Position numbers and translations under genes: made by a program. A stretch of DNA of 64,000 nucleotides, taken from assembly GCA_903916255.1 (NCBI GenBank), contig CAIWVW010000007.1, forward strand, positions 1 through 64,000. The letters run 5' to 3'. This stretch comes from an uncultured Bacteroidota bacterium (GTDB taxonomy: Bacteria; Bacteroidota; Bacteroidia; JABEUT01). Of the stretch, positions 1-8,020 are shown piece by piece. The number at the start of each line of letters is the position of its first letter. The first letter of the stretch is position 1. The notes beneath the pieces are model-generated. The model was given only the letters and a program-made list of their open reading frames with translations. It was not told the origin of the DNA and did no database searches.

Positions 1-263
1 AGTACATGGCTAATTTCGAATTGGTAAAACGCAAACTGAAAGAAGTGGAGGAGAAGGACCACCTGCGCAACTGGCAGCCGCCCATAAGCGGAGAAGATAT
101 TATGAAAGCCTTTGGTATTGGTCCGTCACTTCAAGTGGGTATTATTAAAGATGCCATTCGCGAAGCCATTTTGGAAGGCACCATCCCCAACCAGCCCGAA
201 GCCGCCCATGAATTTATGATTAAGAAAGGGCAAGAATTAGGCCTGAAACCTGCGGCGTACTAA
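1..263 (+). CDS. cca: CCA tRNA nucleotidyltransferase, C-terminal end (partial)
   Basis: The reading frame is open from the window edge (first full codon at base 3) and stops at 261-263, so this is the 3' end of a longer gene. The visible 86 or so residues match the C-terminal tail of the HD-domain tRNA nucleotidyltransferase of Bacteroidota, which adds or repairs the 3' CCA of tRNAs in the cytoplasm. The recognisable stretch is KDHLRNWQPPISGEDIMKAF followed by a basic helix and a short tail with EAILEGTIPN. The catalytic nucleotidyltransferase and HD parts lie outside the window, so activity cannot be judged. The three tRNA genes in this window encode no CCA, which fits a need for this enzyme. 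The assignment rests on the tail alone. Confidence 0.7.
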   Translation, partial: YMANFELVKRKLKEVEEKDHLRNWQPPISGEDIMKAFGIGPSLQVGIIKDAIREAILEGTIPNQPEAAHEFMIKKGQELGLKPAAY

Positions 264-587
264 TTCCCCTCCTTGGAGGGGTAGGGGTGGGTGTTCTCTT
301 TTTATGCAAAATTCCCTCAAGTGAAATGTCCGGGTTTTACGCGTATTTGAAAATTGGAAATAGCCTTACAGCCTTTTACAGTTCTGGATTTGAGCCATGT
401 CCTGATTTTTTTGCTTTTTTGGACATTTTTAGTGAGATACAAATGTGTGGCATTTGTGTAACGCAGATTACCGGAATATAAATGACACTAAAGAGTGGTA
501 CCTAATTAGTGTCAGAAGGGCACTAATAGAAGTCATTGAGTTTTGGGGAAGAGGATAAAGTTATGATATACATATATTGATAATGTC
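264..587. other. Intergenic, no gene seen
   Basis: A 324-base stretch between the cca end and the hairpin cluster. It contains one short open frame (287-481) with no family resemblance and no promoter box, which I do not accept as a gene. Otherwise AT-rich with no structure I can name. Confidence 0.5.
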
Positions 588-829
588 GCCCCTACAGGGC
601 TTGTCGGTATGGTGCGTTATTGATACCCGGGGCTTCACCCCGGGCTACCAATATTTCGTCCCTTCGGGACTAAAATGCCAGGCATATTCTATAATTACAT
701 ATTGTGGCAAAGCCACATCGGGGCGAAATATTAGTAGCGCAGGGTGAAGCCCTGCGTGTATAGTCAAAATGAGTATTTAAGCCCGTAGGGGCGGAATCTT
801 ATTAAATTGCTTGCCAGTCGGGCTCCGAC
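588..829. repeat. Cluster of six short GC-rich hairpins
   Basis: Perfect short inverted repeats follow one another: 588-600 (GCCC/GGGC), 626-644 (CCCGGGG/CCCCGGG), 658-670 (GTCCC/GGGAC), 704-716 (GTGGC/GCCAC), 738-756 (CGCAGGG/CCCTGCG) and 817-829 (GTCGG/CCGAC). In addition ATATTTCG near 651 is echoed in inverted form by CGAAATAT near 724. The last hairpin overlaps the stop codon of the gene ending at 829. Dispersed elements with words such as 'cccctacaggg' and 'ttcgtcccttcgggac' are familiar from Bacteroidota intergenic regions. No protein is encoded. A role in transcript-end stability is possible but is inference. Confidence 0.6.
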
Positions 830-3405
830 TAGGGTTGCTTCACAAACTTATCCGTAAACACCACCGCTCCATTATTCCTGACACTTACAATATACATTCC
901 ACTTGCCAAATTGCTAACAGGAATGGTGTAAGAGTAAGCTGCGAAATTGGAAGTGTAAACTTCTTTACCTTGCAAATTATAAACCGAAATTTGGAAGTTG
1001 TTTCCGGAGTTGTAATTGCTTAGGTTGATATGCAAACATGTTGTTGCGGGGTTAGGATAAATTTTTCCGTTGGTAACCGAAACTTTCACATCGTTGGTTC
1101 CTGTTGCAATATCCGACAGGTCGCGTTTCCATTGTCCACGGCCGAAAGTGAAGGCATACAGGTAGTGGTCGCTTGGTGAAACCAATAAGTCATATACTTC
1201 GGTAGCATCGGGGAAACCGGTATCGTACATGGTCCATGTGTTGCCATCGTCGGTAGAATAAAACACACCATAATCACATCCTGCAAACAGGTGTTTAGGA
1301 TATAACGGGTCAACGGTAATAGTCTCGAAAGGCATATCGGGCAAGGTGCTGCTTATGTCTGTCCATGTACCGCCCGAGTTAAGCGATTTGAAAACGTGTC
1401 CGCCACCAAAGCCGGAAAAAACAATATATACTTCGGCTGAGTTGGATGGATTAACGGCAATTCTGCGGGGATATCTGTCAGGCAACCCTGCCGAAATATC
1501 GGTAACAGTCGTTCCTTCATTCTTGCTGAAAAACATTTTGAAAGGCACGGTAGAATCAGGCGCGGTGGCAAAATAAATGGAGTCAGTATTTGTGAATGAA
1601 CATGCAATTGCCATTATCCATGTACCCGGATTAACAGGATTATTGCCCATGAAATTAAATGTATTTCCGCCATCGGTCGAAAGTTGCAGCCCTTCGCCGC
1701 AGGCATAAATATAATTGGTGTTTGAATAGCAAAGTATATACGGCGCAAGGAATGGTGCATAGTTATAGTTGCTGTTCGCGTTTGAGGTGTTGTAGAGTAT
1801 CTGATTATTAAATCCTCCATTGCCTTGTGCATTATCCTCGCACACATTCAAATATTGATAAGCCCCGAATTGGGTGTTATCGTTGGTATGGTCGATAGCG
1901 TTATAGCAGCCATCGCCGCCAACAACACCATACCATGTTCCAGGGCCCGAACCGGGATAATATTTGATGGTGTAATTATCTTGCAGGCCGCTCAACATAA
2001 CGGTTGTATCGGTAGAGGAAATACTGCCAATGTAAGATTGGGTAGTAATATAACCGCCTGTGCATTCATAATATGAATTACCAAAATCATTCGAGCGGAA
2101 AAGGCCGCCATCGGTCAAAATATACACCATGTTCGGGTTTAGCGGATTAGCTACAATATCATGCACATCGGTATGCATGTAGTCGCTCGGGTTATTGGTT
2201 ATATTATCCAGTTGTGTAAAGTTTGTTCCCATATTGGTGGAATAGAAAAGGTCGACACCGCCCACCAGCATATTATTCGGGTTGCCCGGTTGAGCCAATA
2301 ACCCTTTGGCATACCAGCCCTGGTATGAGGCTTCGTCCGATGTGGAGCGTTGTGTCCATGTTACCCCTTTATCCGTAGACATATATATGCCAATTGTGTT
2401 ATAAATATCGCATACGTGTGCAAACATGGTATCAGGCCCATTGGCATAAGTGGCAATGGTTACCCTTCCTTCATACTGAGGCGTTGGCAAACCTGCGGTT
2501 ATATTATTCCATGTAATGCCGCTGTTGGAAGTTCTGTATACCCCGTGAACAGTGCTGCCGTAATTGCCAACCCCGCAAACCAGCACGGACGTATCTAACT
2601 TATCGATAGCCAGGCTCATTACCATTGGTATGCTCATTACCTGTTTCCATGATGCGCCGGAGTTATATGTTTTCCAAATACCATTGGTAGCTGCTACATA
2701 TACAATCGATGGTTTTAAGGGATTATAGACAACATCCCAAATGCCCAGATTTTGCTGATAGGTCCAGTTGATGGATTGGGTCCATGTGTTTCCACCGTCG
2801 GTAGATTTGAACAGGCCCATGCCATAAGAACCGCGCGTTGCACGGATATTGATAATGCCCTGCGAATAGCTGCTGTCGCTGTATACTTCGCCGGTACCGG
2901 CATACATTTCCAAGTGGTTTTGCGGATTGATGGCGATAGAACTTACCCCCAATGCCTGCACATTAAAGGAGTGCAGCGTCCATGCGGCAGTTCCAATTCC
3001 ACCTGTGGTAGATTTCCATAATCCGCCGCTGGCGGAACCGAGCCATATAACGGATGTATCGGTCGGGTCAATAGCAATGCCGATTGTACGGCCTCCCATA
3101 TTGTTTGGGCCAAGGCTCATCCATGAAGTGGAAGAGGTGGAGGCTTGCCTGTGCGCGCGTTCTTCTTTATACCATTGCATAGCTTTTGCATACGCATCGG
3201 GCGGCAAGGTTTTATTCGGATAGTTGGCAGCCATAGTTGTAAAGGCCAAGGCATCCTGCGCCGATAAATCGTTTTCTTTTTCCTTTACAGGGATATGGTG
3301 ATTGCCGGTTGCTGCAATCGAATTATGATGTGGTTTTTTTAAATAAGTAAAGCCGGTTGCCGAAATAATAGCTGCTGCAAGCAACATAGGTATCCTTTCT
3401 TTCAT
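829..3405 (-). CDS. BNR/sialidase-type beta-propeller protein with T9SS type A sorting domain
   Basis: An 858-residue secreted protein. Residues 1-20 form a signal peptide or anchor (MKERIPMLLAAAIISATGF). The body carries repeated BNR/Asp-box words such as STDGGNTWTQ, KSLNSGGTWTD and STDDGNTWTM, typical of sialidase-like or VPS10-like propellers. The last 75 or so residues are a type A sorting domain (KIYPNPATTCLHINLS, then NLASGMYIVSV and a basic end), which directs export through the type IX system and attachment to the cell surface. BNR repeats alone do not prove an enzyme; I see no sialidase FRIP arginine motif, so an adhesive or structural role is as likely. It shares general layout with the two giant paralogs at 33-40 kb but is shorter and less alike. 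The ATG at 3403-3405 is followed directly by the signal sequence. Confidence 0.85.
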   Translation of the reverse strand: MKERIPMLLAAAIISATGFTYLKKPHHNSIAATGNHHIPVKEKENDLSAQDALAFTTMAANYPNKTLPPDAYAKAMQWYKEERAHRQASTSSTSWMSLGPNNMGGRTIGIAIDPTDTSVIWLGSASGGLWKSTTGGIGTAAWTLHSFNVQALGVSSIAINPQNHLEMYAGTGEVYSDSSYSQGIINIRATRGSYGMGLFKSTDGGNTWTQSINWTYQQNLGIWDVVYNPLKPSIVYVAATNGIWKTYNSGASWKQVMSIPMVMSLAIDKLDTSVLVCGVGNYGSTVHGVYRTSNSGITWNNITAGLPTPQYEGRVTIATYANGPDTMFAHVCDIYNTIGIYMSTDKGVTWTQRSTSDEASYQGWYAKGLLAQPGNPNNMLVGGVDLFYSTNMGTNFTQLDNITNNPSDYMHTDVHDIVANPLNPNMVYILTDGGLFRSNDFGNSYYECTGGYITTQSYIGSISSTDTTVMLSGLQDNYTIKYYPGSGPGTWYGVVGGDGCYNAIDHTNDNTQFGAYQYLNVCEDNAQGNGGFNNQILYNTSNANSNYNYAPFLAPYILCYSNTNYIYACGEGLQLSTDGGNTFNFMGNNPVNPGTWIMAIACSFTNTDSIYFATAPDSTVPFKMFFSKNEGTTVTDISAGLPDRYPRRIAVNPSNSAEVYIVFSGFGGGHVFKSLNSGGTWTDISSTLPDMPFETITVDPLYPKHLFAGCDYGVFYSTDDGNTWTMYDTGFPDATEVYDLLVSPSDHYLYAFTFGRGQWKRDLSDIATGTNDVKVSVTNGKIYPNPATTCLHINLSNYNSGNNFQISVYNLQGKEVYTSNFAAYSYTIPVSNLASGMYIVSVRNNGAVVFTDKFVKQP

Positions 3406-3511
3406 GGTAAGGGAAATTGAACGGTTATTAAAAACTCACTGGTATGTTTTGCTAAAATAAGCAATTTTCTACTTGGATAGAAAAAGTATGCATAGAAAAA
3501 TAGAGGGGGGA

Positions 3512-4750
3512 TTAGAAAACCTCGCCCAAATTGAAAAATATTCCACGGGAGCCCATTAGCCCGAACCCATAATCGAAACACAGGTTTACATCGGAATATT
3601 TATTCATTTTTAACCGTAATCCGGCTCCATAGCCGGGGTCTATATACTGAAACTTATTACCGGGATACTGGCTCACGCTTTCGGCATTGGCAAATACAAC
3701 GCCGCCTAATAAGCCGTTTTTCAGTATGCGGAAACGATATTCAGCTTCATCATACAGCATGTTTTGCCCGCGAAACCTGCCCTGAATATAGCCCCTGCCG
3801 GAATTATTGGCTATATCCCACCCGTTGCTGGGCATATCAAAGTAAGGCGGATTGCCGCTCAGAGTAAACACGTTCCAGCTCCATAAAGCCAGCACATTGG
3901 GCGAGGCGGACCATAACTTAATATATTTTTTAGCCTCTACAAACAGGGATTGCCACGGTGCCGTACTTCCAAAATAGGTGGCATTGAACCGGTAAGAAAT
4001 GCTGCCATAAAAGGCATCGCGGGGATTGTTTATGTTAGAGCGGCTGTCGTATATAAAATGCAGTATGGGCCCGGAAGAAATTGTTTTGGTTGCTCCGTTG
4101 TTATATAAATCGAAATCGGCATTGCTGCCCAATTCTTTAATGTTGAAGTGGTTATCGTAATTATACCCTCCTCCAAAATAAAAGAATGAACTGAAATGGC
4201 CCAGTATTTCCTGGTAAAAGCGGATGTATGAGTAATCGATAAGGTCGGCGCTTGAAGCCAGGGTATTGCCTCCCAAGCCATAGGTATAGGACGGATATTT
4301 GTAAAAACGCCAGTCGCCAAGCAGATTAATTTTATTGTCTTTTAGCCATATGCTTGATACAAAAGGTATAATTAGCTGGCGGTTCAAATCATATTGTGCG
4401 CCGTAGTTAATAGTGGAAAGGTTTGTTGAATCAGGATTTGAAGTATAAAACGAAGTGTTTACAGATACATTGGCCAGCCAGCTACCTTCCAGCGTATATC
4501 CGATGGCGGGTACCAATGCAAAGAAGAGTTTTCCGGGTTTAAGCTTTAGGGTATCAGGTTTGGAAGTGAGGTGCCAGTTAAAAGTTTTGTTCAGCAGGTC
4601 TATAATATCCATTTGCCCGGAAAGGCTGTCTGCAATTTTTTGATTAGCGCTGATGTGGAGGTGTGTGCTGTCTTTTGTTTGCGCAATAACTGGCTTGCAC
4701 AGGATTAGAATAACCGTGGAAAATAAGAAAATAATCAGGGTTTTATTCAA
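3512..4750 (-). CDS. BamA/TamA-family outer-membrane barrel protein
   Basis: A 412-residue protein with a signal peptide (residues 1-23, ending VIAQ). The rest looks like a C-terminal Omp85-type 'surface antigen' barrel: alternating aromatic strands, a stretch like DSRSNINNPRDAFYGSISY, which matches the usual '(D/N)xRDxxxxPxxGxxxxxx' strand of the family, and a C-terminal aromatic residue (GEVF), the usual barrel-insertion signal. POTRA domains are missing, so it is a short member of unknown substrate rather than BamA itself. The frame has no ATG at its 5' end; the start is a TTG two bases after the stop of the SMR gene, and the signal peptide begins immediately, which supports it. Probably one operon with the SMR gene. 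Confidence 0.7.
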   Translation of the reverse strand: MNKTLIIFLFSTVILILCKPVIAQTKDSTHLHISANQKIADSLSGQMDIIDLLNKTFNWHLTSKPDTLKLKPGKLFFALVPAIGYTLEGSWLANVSVNTSFYTSNPDSTNLSTINYGAQYDLNRQLIIPFVSSIWLKDNKINLLGDWRFYKYPSYTYGLGGNTLASSADLIDYSYIRFYQEILGHFSSFFYFGGGYNYDNHFNIKELGSNADFDLYNNGATKTISSGPILHFIYDSRSNINNPRDAFYGSISYRFNATYFGSTAPWQSLFVEAKKYIKLWSASPNVLALWSWNVFTLSGNPPYFDMPSNGWDIANNSGRGYIQGRFRGQNMLYDEAEYRFRILKNGLLGGVVFANAESVSQYPGNKFQYIDPGYGAGLRLKMNKYSDVNLCFDYGFGLMGSRGIFFNLGEVF

Positions 4751-4752
4751 AG

Positions 4753-5121
4753 TTATGCAAATATTTTTAGCCCTACTACACCTATTAAAATCAATAAAAT
4801 AAAGAACGTCTGCTGCAGTGTAATGGGTTCTTTAAAAATGGTTACATCTGTTATTTTTACAAATACCAGCGCTACCGACATCCAGGTTGCGTATGCTATT
4901 CCGGCCGGAATGGTTTTCATGGCTTTGGAGAACAAAATAATATTTCCTACCCCGAAAACAACATAGCCCAAAACAGGAAGCAAAACATAAAAGCCTGTTT
5001 TCTGTGTAAACACTTCAGGTAAACTCAGTTTGATTAATTTACGGAAATCCATAAACTTTACCGAATATATCCAGGCTACTTCAAAAACAGATGCAATTAT
5101 CAGGTATATCCAGGCTCTCAT
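4753..5121 (-). CDS. SMR-family small multidrug/cation transporter
   Basis: A 122-residue protein with four hydrophobic segments, the size and shape of small multidrug resistance transporters (EmrE, Gdx/SugE). The membrane-embedded glutamate that couples proton and substrate is present at Glu14 (SVFEVAW). The later motif AYATWMSVALVFV corresponds to the helix-3 signature. It would export cationic compounds or guanidinium in exchange for protons as a dimer in the inner membrane; the substrate cannot be told from sequence. The region between helices 1 and 2 is some 12 residues longer than in EmrE. A -7 box at 5163-5170 lies about 40 bases upstream, and the barrel gene follows after a two-base gap. 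Confidence 0.8.
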   Translation of the reverse strand: MRAWIYLIIASVFEVAWIYSVKFMDFRKLIKLSLPEVFTQKTGFYVLLPVLGYVVFGVGNIILFSKAMKTIPAGIAYATWMSVALVFVKITDVTIFKEPITLQQTFFILLILIGVVGLKIFA

Positions 5122-5162
5122 TGATGGCTTTAGTCTTTAACCAGGGAAGTCTTTTATAGTTG

Positions 5163-5170
5163 CAAAAATA
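5163..5170 (-). promoter_or_regulatory. -7 promoter box (TATTTTTG)
   Basis: On the minus strand this is TATTTTTG, matching the Bacteroidota primary-sigma -7 consensus TAnnTTTG. It stands upstream of the SMR/outer-membrane barrel operon. No clear -33 TTTG is seen. Confidence 0.4.
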
Positions 5171-5294
5171 GGTTTAAAATGCGTAATGGGTCAAATTATT
5201 CAGTTGAAGCAGGTTAATTCCCATAGTGAACCGCCTTTAAACAAAGAATTACATATTTAATTTCCAAGTTTTAATGCCATATTAAATCTGTGAT

Positions 5295-5302
5295 TATCTT
5301 TG
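5295..5302 (+). promoter_or_regulatory. -7 promoter box (TATCTTTG) for the tRNA-Leu genes
   Basis: An exact TAnnTTTG match 93 bases before tRNA-Leu(GAG), with no protein gene between. Likely the promoter of both tRNA-Leu genes; a transcript starting here would pass through the heptamer repeat at 5318-5385. Confidence 0.5.
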
Positions 5303-5317
5303 CAGCCCTTTAAAAAA

Positions 5318-5385
5318 GTTGAAAGTTGAAAGTAGAAAGTTAAAACTAAGTATAAAACACTTTAAAACTTTGCACTTTAAACTGA
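5318..5385 (+). repeat. Heptamer array with inverted partner
   Basis: Four head-to-tail 7-bp units at 5318-5345 (gttgaaa, gttgaaa, gtagaaa, gttaaaa), then a 12-base spacer, then inverted-sense units at 5358-5385 (cacttta, aaacttt, gcacttt, aaactga). The two halves can pair imperfectly. It lies in the leader of the tRNA-Leu transcript. Confidence 0.7.
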
Positions 5386-5395
5386 ATACTGTACT

Positions 5396-5479
5396 GCCCG
5401 GATGGCGAAATTGGTAGACGCACCACTTTGAGGGGGTGGCGCCAGTAATGGTGTGCGAGTTCGAGTCTCGCTTCGGGCA
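5396..5479 (+). tRNA. tRNA-Leu (anticodon GAG)
   Basis: Class II tRNA of 84 nt. Acceptor stem 5396-5402 (GCCCGGA) pairs with 5472-5478 (TTCGGGC, one G-U), discriminator A at 5479. The anticodon stem CCACT/GGTGG encloses the loop TTGAGGG, giving anticodon GAG at positions 34-36. A long variable arm and the T-loop GTTCGAGTC are present. The CCA end is not encoded. Confidence 0.93.
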
Positions 5480-5493
5480 CAGATAAGGTGAAA

Positions 5494-5559
5494 GTGAAAA
5501 GTTAAAAGTGGAAAGTAAAATTCACTTCACTTTCAACTTTTCCCTTTTAACTTTTCACT
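5494..5559 (+). repeat. Heptamer array with inverted partner between two tRNA genes
   Basis: Units at 5494-5521 (gtgaaaa, gttaaaa, gtggaaa, gtaaaat) followed by five opposite-sense units at 5525-5559 (the last two tttaact, tttcact). The arms 5493-5508 and 5544-5559 are a perfect 16-bp inverted repeat, so the spacer between the two tRNA-Leu genes could fold into a stem. Confidence 0.75.
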
Positions 5560-5565
5560 GATATA

Positions 5566-5649
5566 GCCCGGTTGGCGAAATTGGCAAACGTTGCGGTCTC
5601 AGAAGCCGTTGGAGTTAAATCCTTAAGAGTTCGAGTCTCTTACCGGGCA
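5566..5649 (+). tRNA. tRNA-Leu (anticodon CAG)
   Basis: Class II tRNA of 84 nt. Acceptor GCCCGGT (5566-5572) pairs perfectly with ACCGGGC (5642-5648), discriminator A at 5649. The anticodon stem GCGGT/GCCGT (with G-U pairs at both ends) encloses CTCAGAA, giving CAG. Variable arm and GTTCGAGTC T-loop present; no encoded CCA. Same acceptor class as the preceding tRNA-Leu and probably co-transcribed with it. Confidence 0.93.
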
Positions 5650-5822
5650 CAGCACACAACAAGGAAAATCAGGTTAAGTACAGCTATGGGTATAGGTGGT
5701 CTTGATTAAAACGGCGTATTAAATCGGTAACAAGCATCGGAAATCCCCGTTAGAATTAGGGTAATTTGTCAGTTAAGGGCAAAAATATGTTCTATTCTGT
5801 CAGTTATGTTGTAAAAGATTTT

Positions 5823-5830
5823 TATATTTG
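5823..5830 (+). promoter_or_regulatory. -7 promoter box (TATATTTG)
   Basis: Exact TAnnTTTG match ending 15 bases before the ATG at 5846. It excludes the in-frame TTG at 5828 as start, because that codon lies inside the box. Confidence 0.5.
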
Positions 5831-5845
5831 TGCATCTCTCTTAAT

Positions 5846-6766
5846 ATGAAGAAAATACTACTTTTTTCATTTTTGTGTTTAGCCGCCCCTTTTGCAGGCT
5901 ATTCGCAATATGACCTTAACCACACGCTTAACCGCACTGAATGGTCCGGCGGGCTGGGGCTTTCACAGTTTTTGGGTGATTTGGGCGGTTCGCCTCAGGT
6001 TGGTACTCACTTTTTACACGATTTTAACTTTGGCGCCATCCGTTATGCAGGTTATTTGGGCTACCGCAAGCGCCTTAGCCATGCCTGGTCACTGCGCGGC
6101 ACCCTTACCATTGGAGAGGTATATGGAAACGATAAACTTAGCAGCAACAACTATAGAAGGAACCGTAATCAAAACTTCCGTTCCATTATCATTGAGCCTT
6201 CTGCACAATTCGAATATCACTTTTATCAATACGACCAACCGGGCCACCGTTACAGTATCAGGCACGCACATGGATTTAAAACCCTTGCACTCGATGCCTA
6301 CCTTTTTGCCGGGGTAGGGGGCTTTTACTTCAATCCTCAAGGCCAGTTGGGCGGTAGCGGACCGTGGGTTAATCTGCGCCCTTTAAGCACTGAAGGCGAA
6401 GGCTTACCCGGCGGACCACCGGAATATTCACAGTTTGCATTTTCTATTCCTGCCGGAATAGGTGTAAAATACCTTATAGATATACAATGGAGCGTAGGAT
6501 TGGAATTCTCAGACAGGCTTTGGACAAGTACCGACTATATCGATGATACGCACGGAAATTATTTCAGCGCGCAGGAAATAGACCAATACAAAGGCCCTGT
6601 TGCAGCTGCATTCTCGCATCCGGTGCTTGGCTTAATTCCCGGTCAGGATTTGGTGAATACCGAAAGAGGAGACCCAACCCACAACGATTCGTATATGTTC
6701 ATGTTCTTTAACGTGAATTACCGTCCGAATCCTTATCACCGCCACAGGAGCAGGGCTAAGTTTTAA
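5846..6766 (+). CDS. PorG-like outer-membrane beta-barrel protein (DUF6089 family)
   Basis: A 306-residue protein with a clear signal peptide (MKKILLFSFLCLAAPFAGYSQ) followed by a beta-rich barrel. The stretches WSGGLGLSQFLGDLGG, GVGGFYFNPQGQ and LRPLSTEGEGLPGG match the DUF6089/PorG family, an outer-membrane component associated with type IX secretion and gliding in Bacteroidota. That fits the five T9SS cargos in this window, although no other T9SS core gene lies nearby. I chose the ATG at 5846 over an upstream TTG because the -7 box covers the latter and the signal peptide starts here. The end of the protein is basic (YHRHRSRAKF). It is convergent with the next gene, with nine bases between stops. 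Confidence 0.75.
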   Translation: MKKILLFSFLCLAAPFAGYSQYDLNHTLNRTEWSGGLGLSQFLGDLGGSPQVGTHFLHDFNFGAIRYAGYLGYRKRLSHAWSLRGTLTIGEVYGNDKLSSNNYRRNRNQNFRSIIIEPSAQFEYHFYQYDQPGHRYSIRHAHGFKTLALDAYLFAGVGGFYFNPQGQLGGSGPWVNLRPLSTEGEGLPGGPPEYSQFAFSIPAGIGVKYLIDIQWSVGLEFSDRLWTSTDYIDDTHGNYFSAQEIDQYKGPVAAAFSHPVLGLIPGQDLVNTERGDPTHNDSYMFMFFNVNYRPNPYHRHRSRAKF

Positions 6767-6775
6767 AAGCTTTTA

Positions 6776-7999
6776 TTAAAACGTATAGATAAGCAGACCG
6801 CTTTCCAGCTTGGGTTCAATCCAGGTGGATTTAGGTGGCATTTCCTTGCCTGAATTGGCCACTTCAATAAGTTCTTCGAAGGATACCGGATAAAGGCAAA
6901 AGGCAGCGGCAATTTTTCCTGAATCAACCGCTTTTTCTAGTTCTTCCGGTGATTTTATGGCAGGGATAAATGAAATTCTTTTGTCGTTTCTCAAATCTTT
7001 TATATCCAATATGGGCGAAAGGATGTAATCGGAAAGCACGCTTACATCTAAACTGTTCACAGTATCTTTAGCGGCATGAATGATGCCTCCTAAATCAATG
7101 CTATACCATTTTTTAGCGAGATAAACCGAAAGGGAGTTTTTATTCAGAGGTTCCTTTGCCGTATCGATAGGCGTGATTTTAAACTTCTTTTTCAATTCAT
7201 TTAGAAATGAATCGGGCGTGTGCCCGTTCAAATTCTGAACCATACGGTTGTAGCTGAAAATAGTTAACTCATCATCGGCAAAAATTGCTGCGGTGAAAAA
7301 GTTATAGGCTTCGTTTCCGCTGTGGTTCGGATTAATTGCTTTTCTCGCTTCCGCTAACCTTGCCGATGAGGCTGCGCGATGGTGGCCGTCGGCAATATAT
7401 ATGGCAGGTATATTCTTAAACAGGTTTTGAATATGTTGTATTTCGTCTTGCTTGTCAATTATCCAAAGTGTGTGGCTTACCCCATCAACCATATAATCAT
7501 ACGTTGCAGCTTCTTTTGTTTTTGCATTCAAGATGGCATTCAGTTCCTTATTATGCGGATAGGTGAGGCAAACAGGCTCTGCATTAAATTCGCATACATC
7601 CAGGTATTCTTTTAGCTTTTCTTCGCGCTGCGCAAGGGTTTGCTCATGTATTTTTATAACATTGTTTTTGTAGTCGTCCACCGATGCCAGCCCAATAAAA
7701 CCTGTATGGTGCCTGCCATTTTTTATTTGCCGGTAAACATAAATACACGGGTTTGTTTCTCTGATAAATATATTTCGGGAAACAAATTCCTGCAATTTAT
7801 TTTTAATGGCATGATATCGCTCAGGTGTATGTTGAGTTGCCATTTCCGCCGGGTTTATTACATGCAAAAATGAAACAGGGTTGGCGGCAAGGATTTGTTT
7901 TATCTCCTCTTTGGTATATCGTTCAACCGAATGGGTGGCAATCTCCGCCACTTTTTCGGTGGCAGGCCTTAGGGCTGAAAATGGATTGATGATAGACAT
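6776..7999 (-). CDS. DUF1015 family protein
   Basis: A 407-residue cytoplasmic protein with no signal peptide. It begins with the family's usual opening (INPFSALRP), has the central motif YIADGHHRAASSARL and the following stretch YNFFTAAIFADDELTIFSYNR in the expected order, and is close to the usual length. DUF1015 proteins are widespread but have no settled biochemical function; some genomes place them near serine-biosynthesis genes, which is not the case here. The His-His-Arg motif suggests a catalytic or ligand-binding site, but that is inference. A -7 box (8008-8015) sits only eight bases upstream of the ATG, implying a very short or absent leader, or a start slightly downstream. Confidence 0.8.
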   Translation of the reverse strand: MSIINPFSALRPATEKVAEIATHSVERYTKEEIKQILAANPVSFLHVINPAEMATQHTPERYHAIKNKLQEFVSRNIFIRETNPCIYVYRQIKNGRHHTGFIGLASVDDYKNNVIKIHEQTLAQREEKLKEYLDVCEFNAEPVCLTYPHNKELNAILNAKTKEAATYDYMVDGVSHTLWIIDKQDEIQHIQNLFKNIPAIYIADGHHRAASSARLAEARKAINPNHSGNEAYNFFTAAIFADDELTIFSYNRMVQNLNGHTPDSFLNELKKKFKITPIDTAKEPLNKNSLSVYLAKKWYSIDLGGIIHAAKDTVNSLDVSVLSDYILSPILDIKDLRNDKRISFIPAIKSPEELEKAVDSGKIAAAFCLYPVSFEELIEVANSGKEMPPKSTWIEPKLESGLLIYTF

Positions 8000-8007
8000 A
8001 TGCGCTG

Positions 8008-8015
8008 CAAAAGTA
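8008..8015 (-). promoter_or_regulatory. -7 promoter box (TACTTTTG)
   Basis: TAnnTTTG match on the minus strand, eight bases ahead of the DUF1015 ATG. If used, the mRNA would be nearly leaderless. Confidence 0.35.
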
Positions 8016-8020
8016 TTTTT

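Noticed and set aside
287..481. A 64-codon open frame after the cca gene
   Set aside because: No family resemblance, no -7 box and odd composition; most likely chance.
811..3223. Several open frames opposite to or overlapping the BNR cargo gene
   Set aside because: Shadows of a long, well-supported gene; their proteins have no recognisable features.
4748..4755. A TAACTTTG -7-like word at the start of the BamA/TamA-like gene
   Set aside because: It overlaps the TTG start codon and the stop of the SMR gene; a promoter there would start transcription inside the coding sequence, so I take it as chance.
5318..5559. CRISPR array
   Set aside because: The heptamer arrays have no spacers between units and no cas genes nearby.
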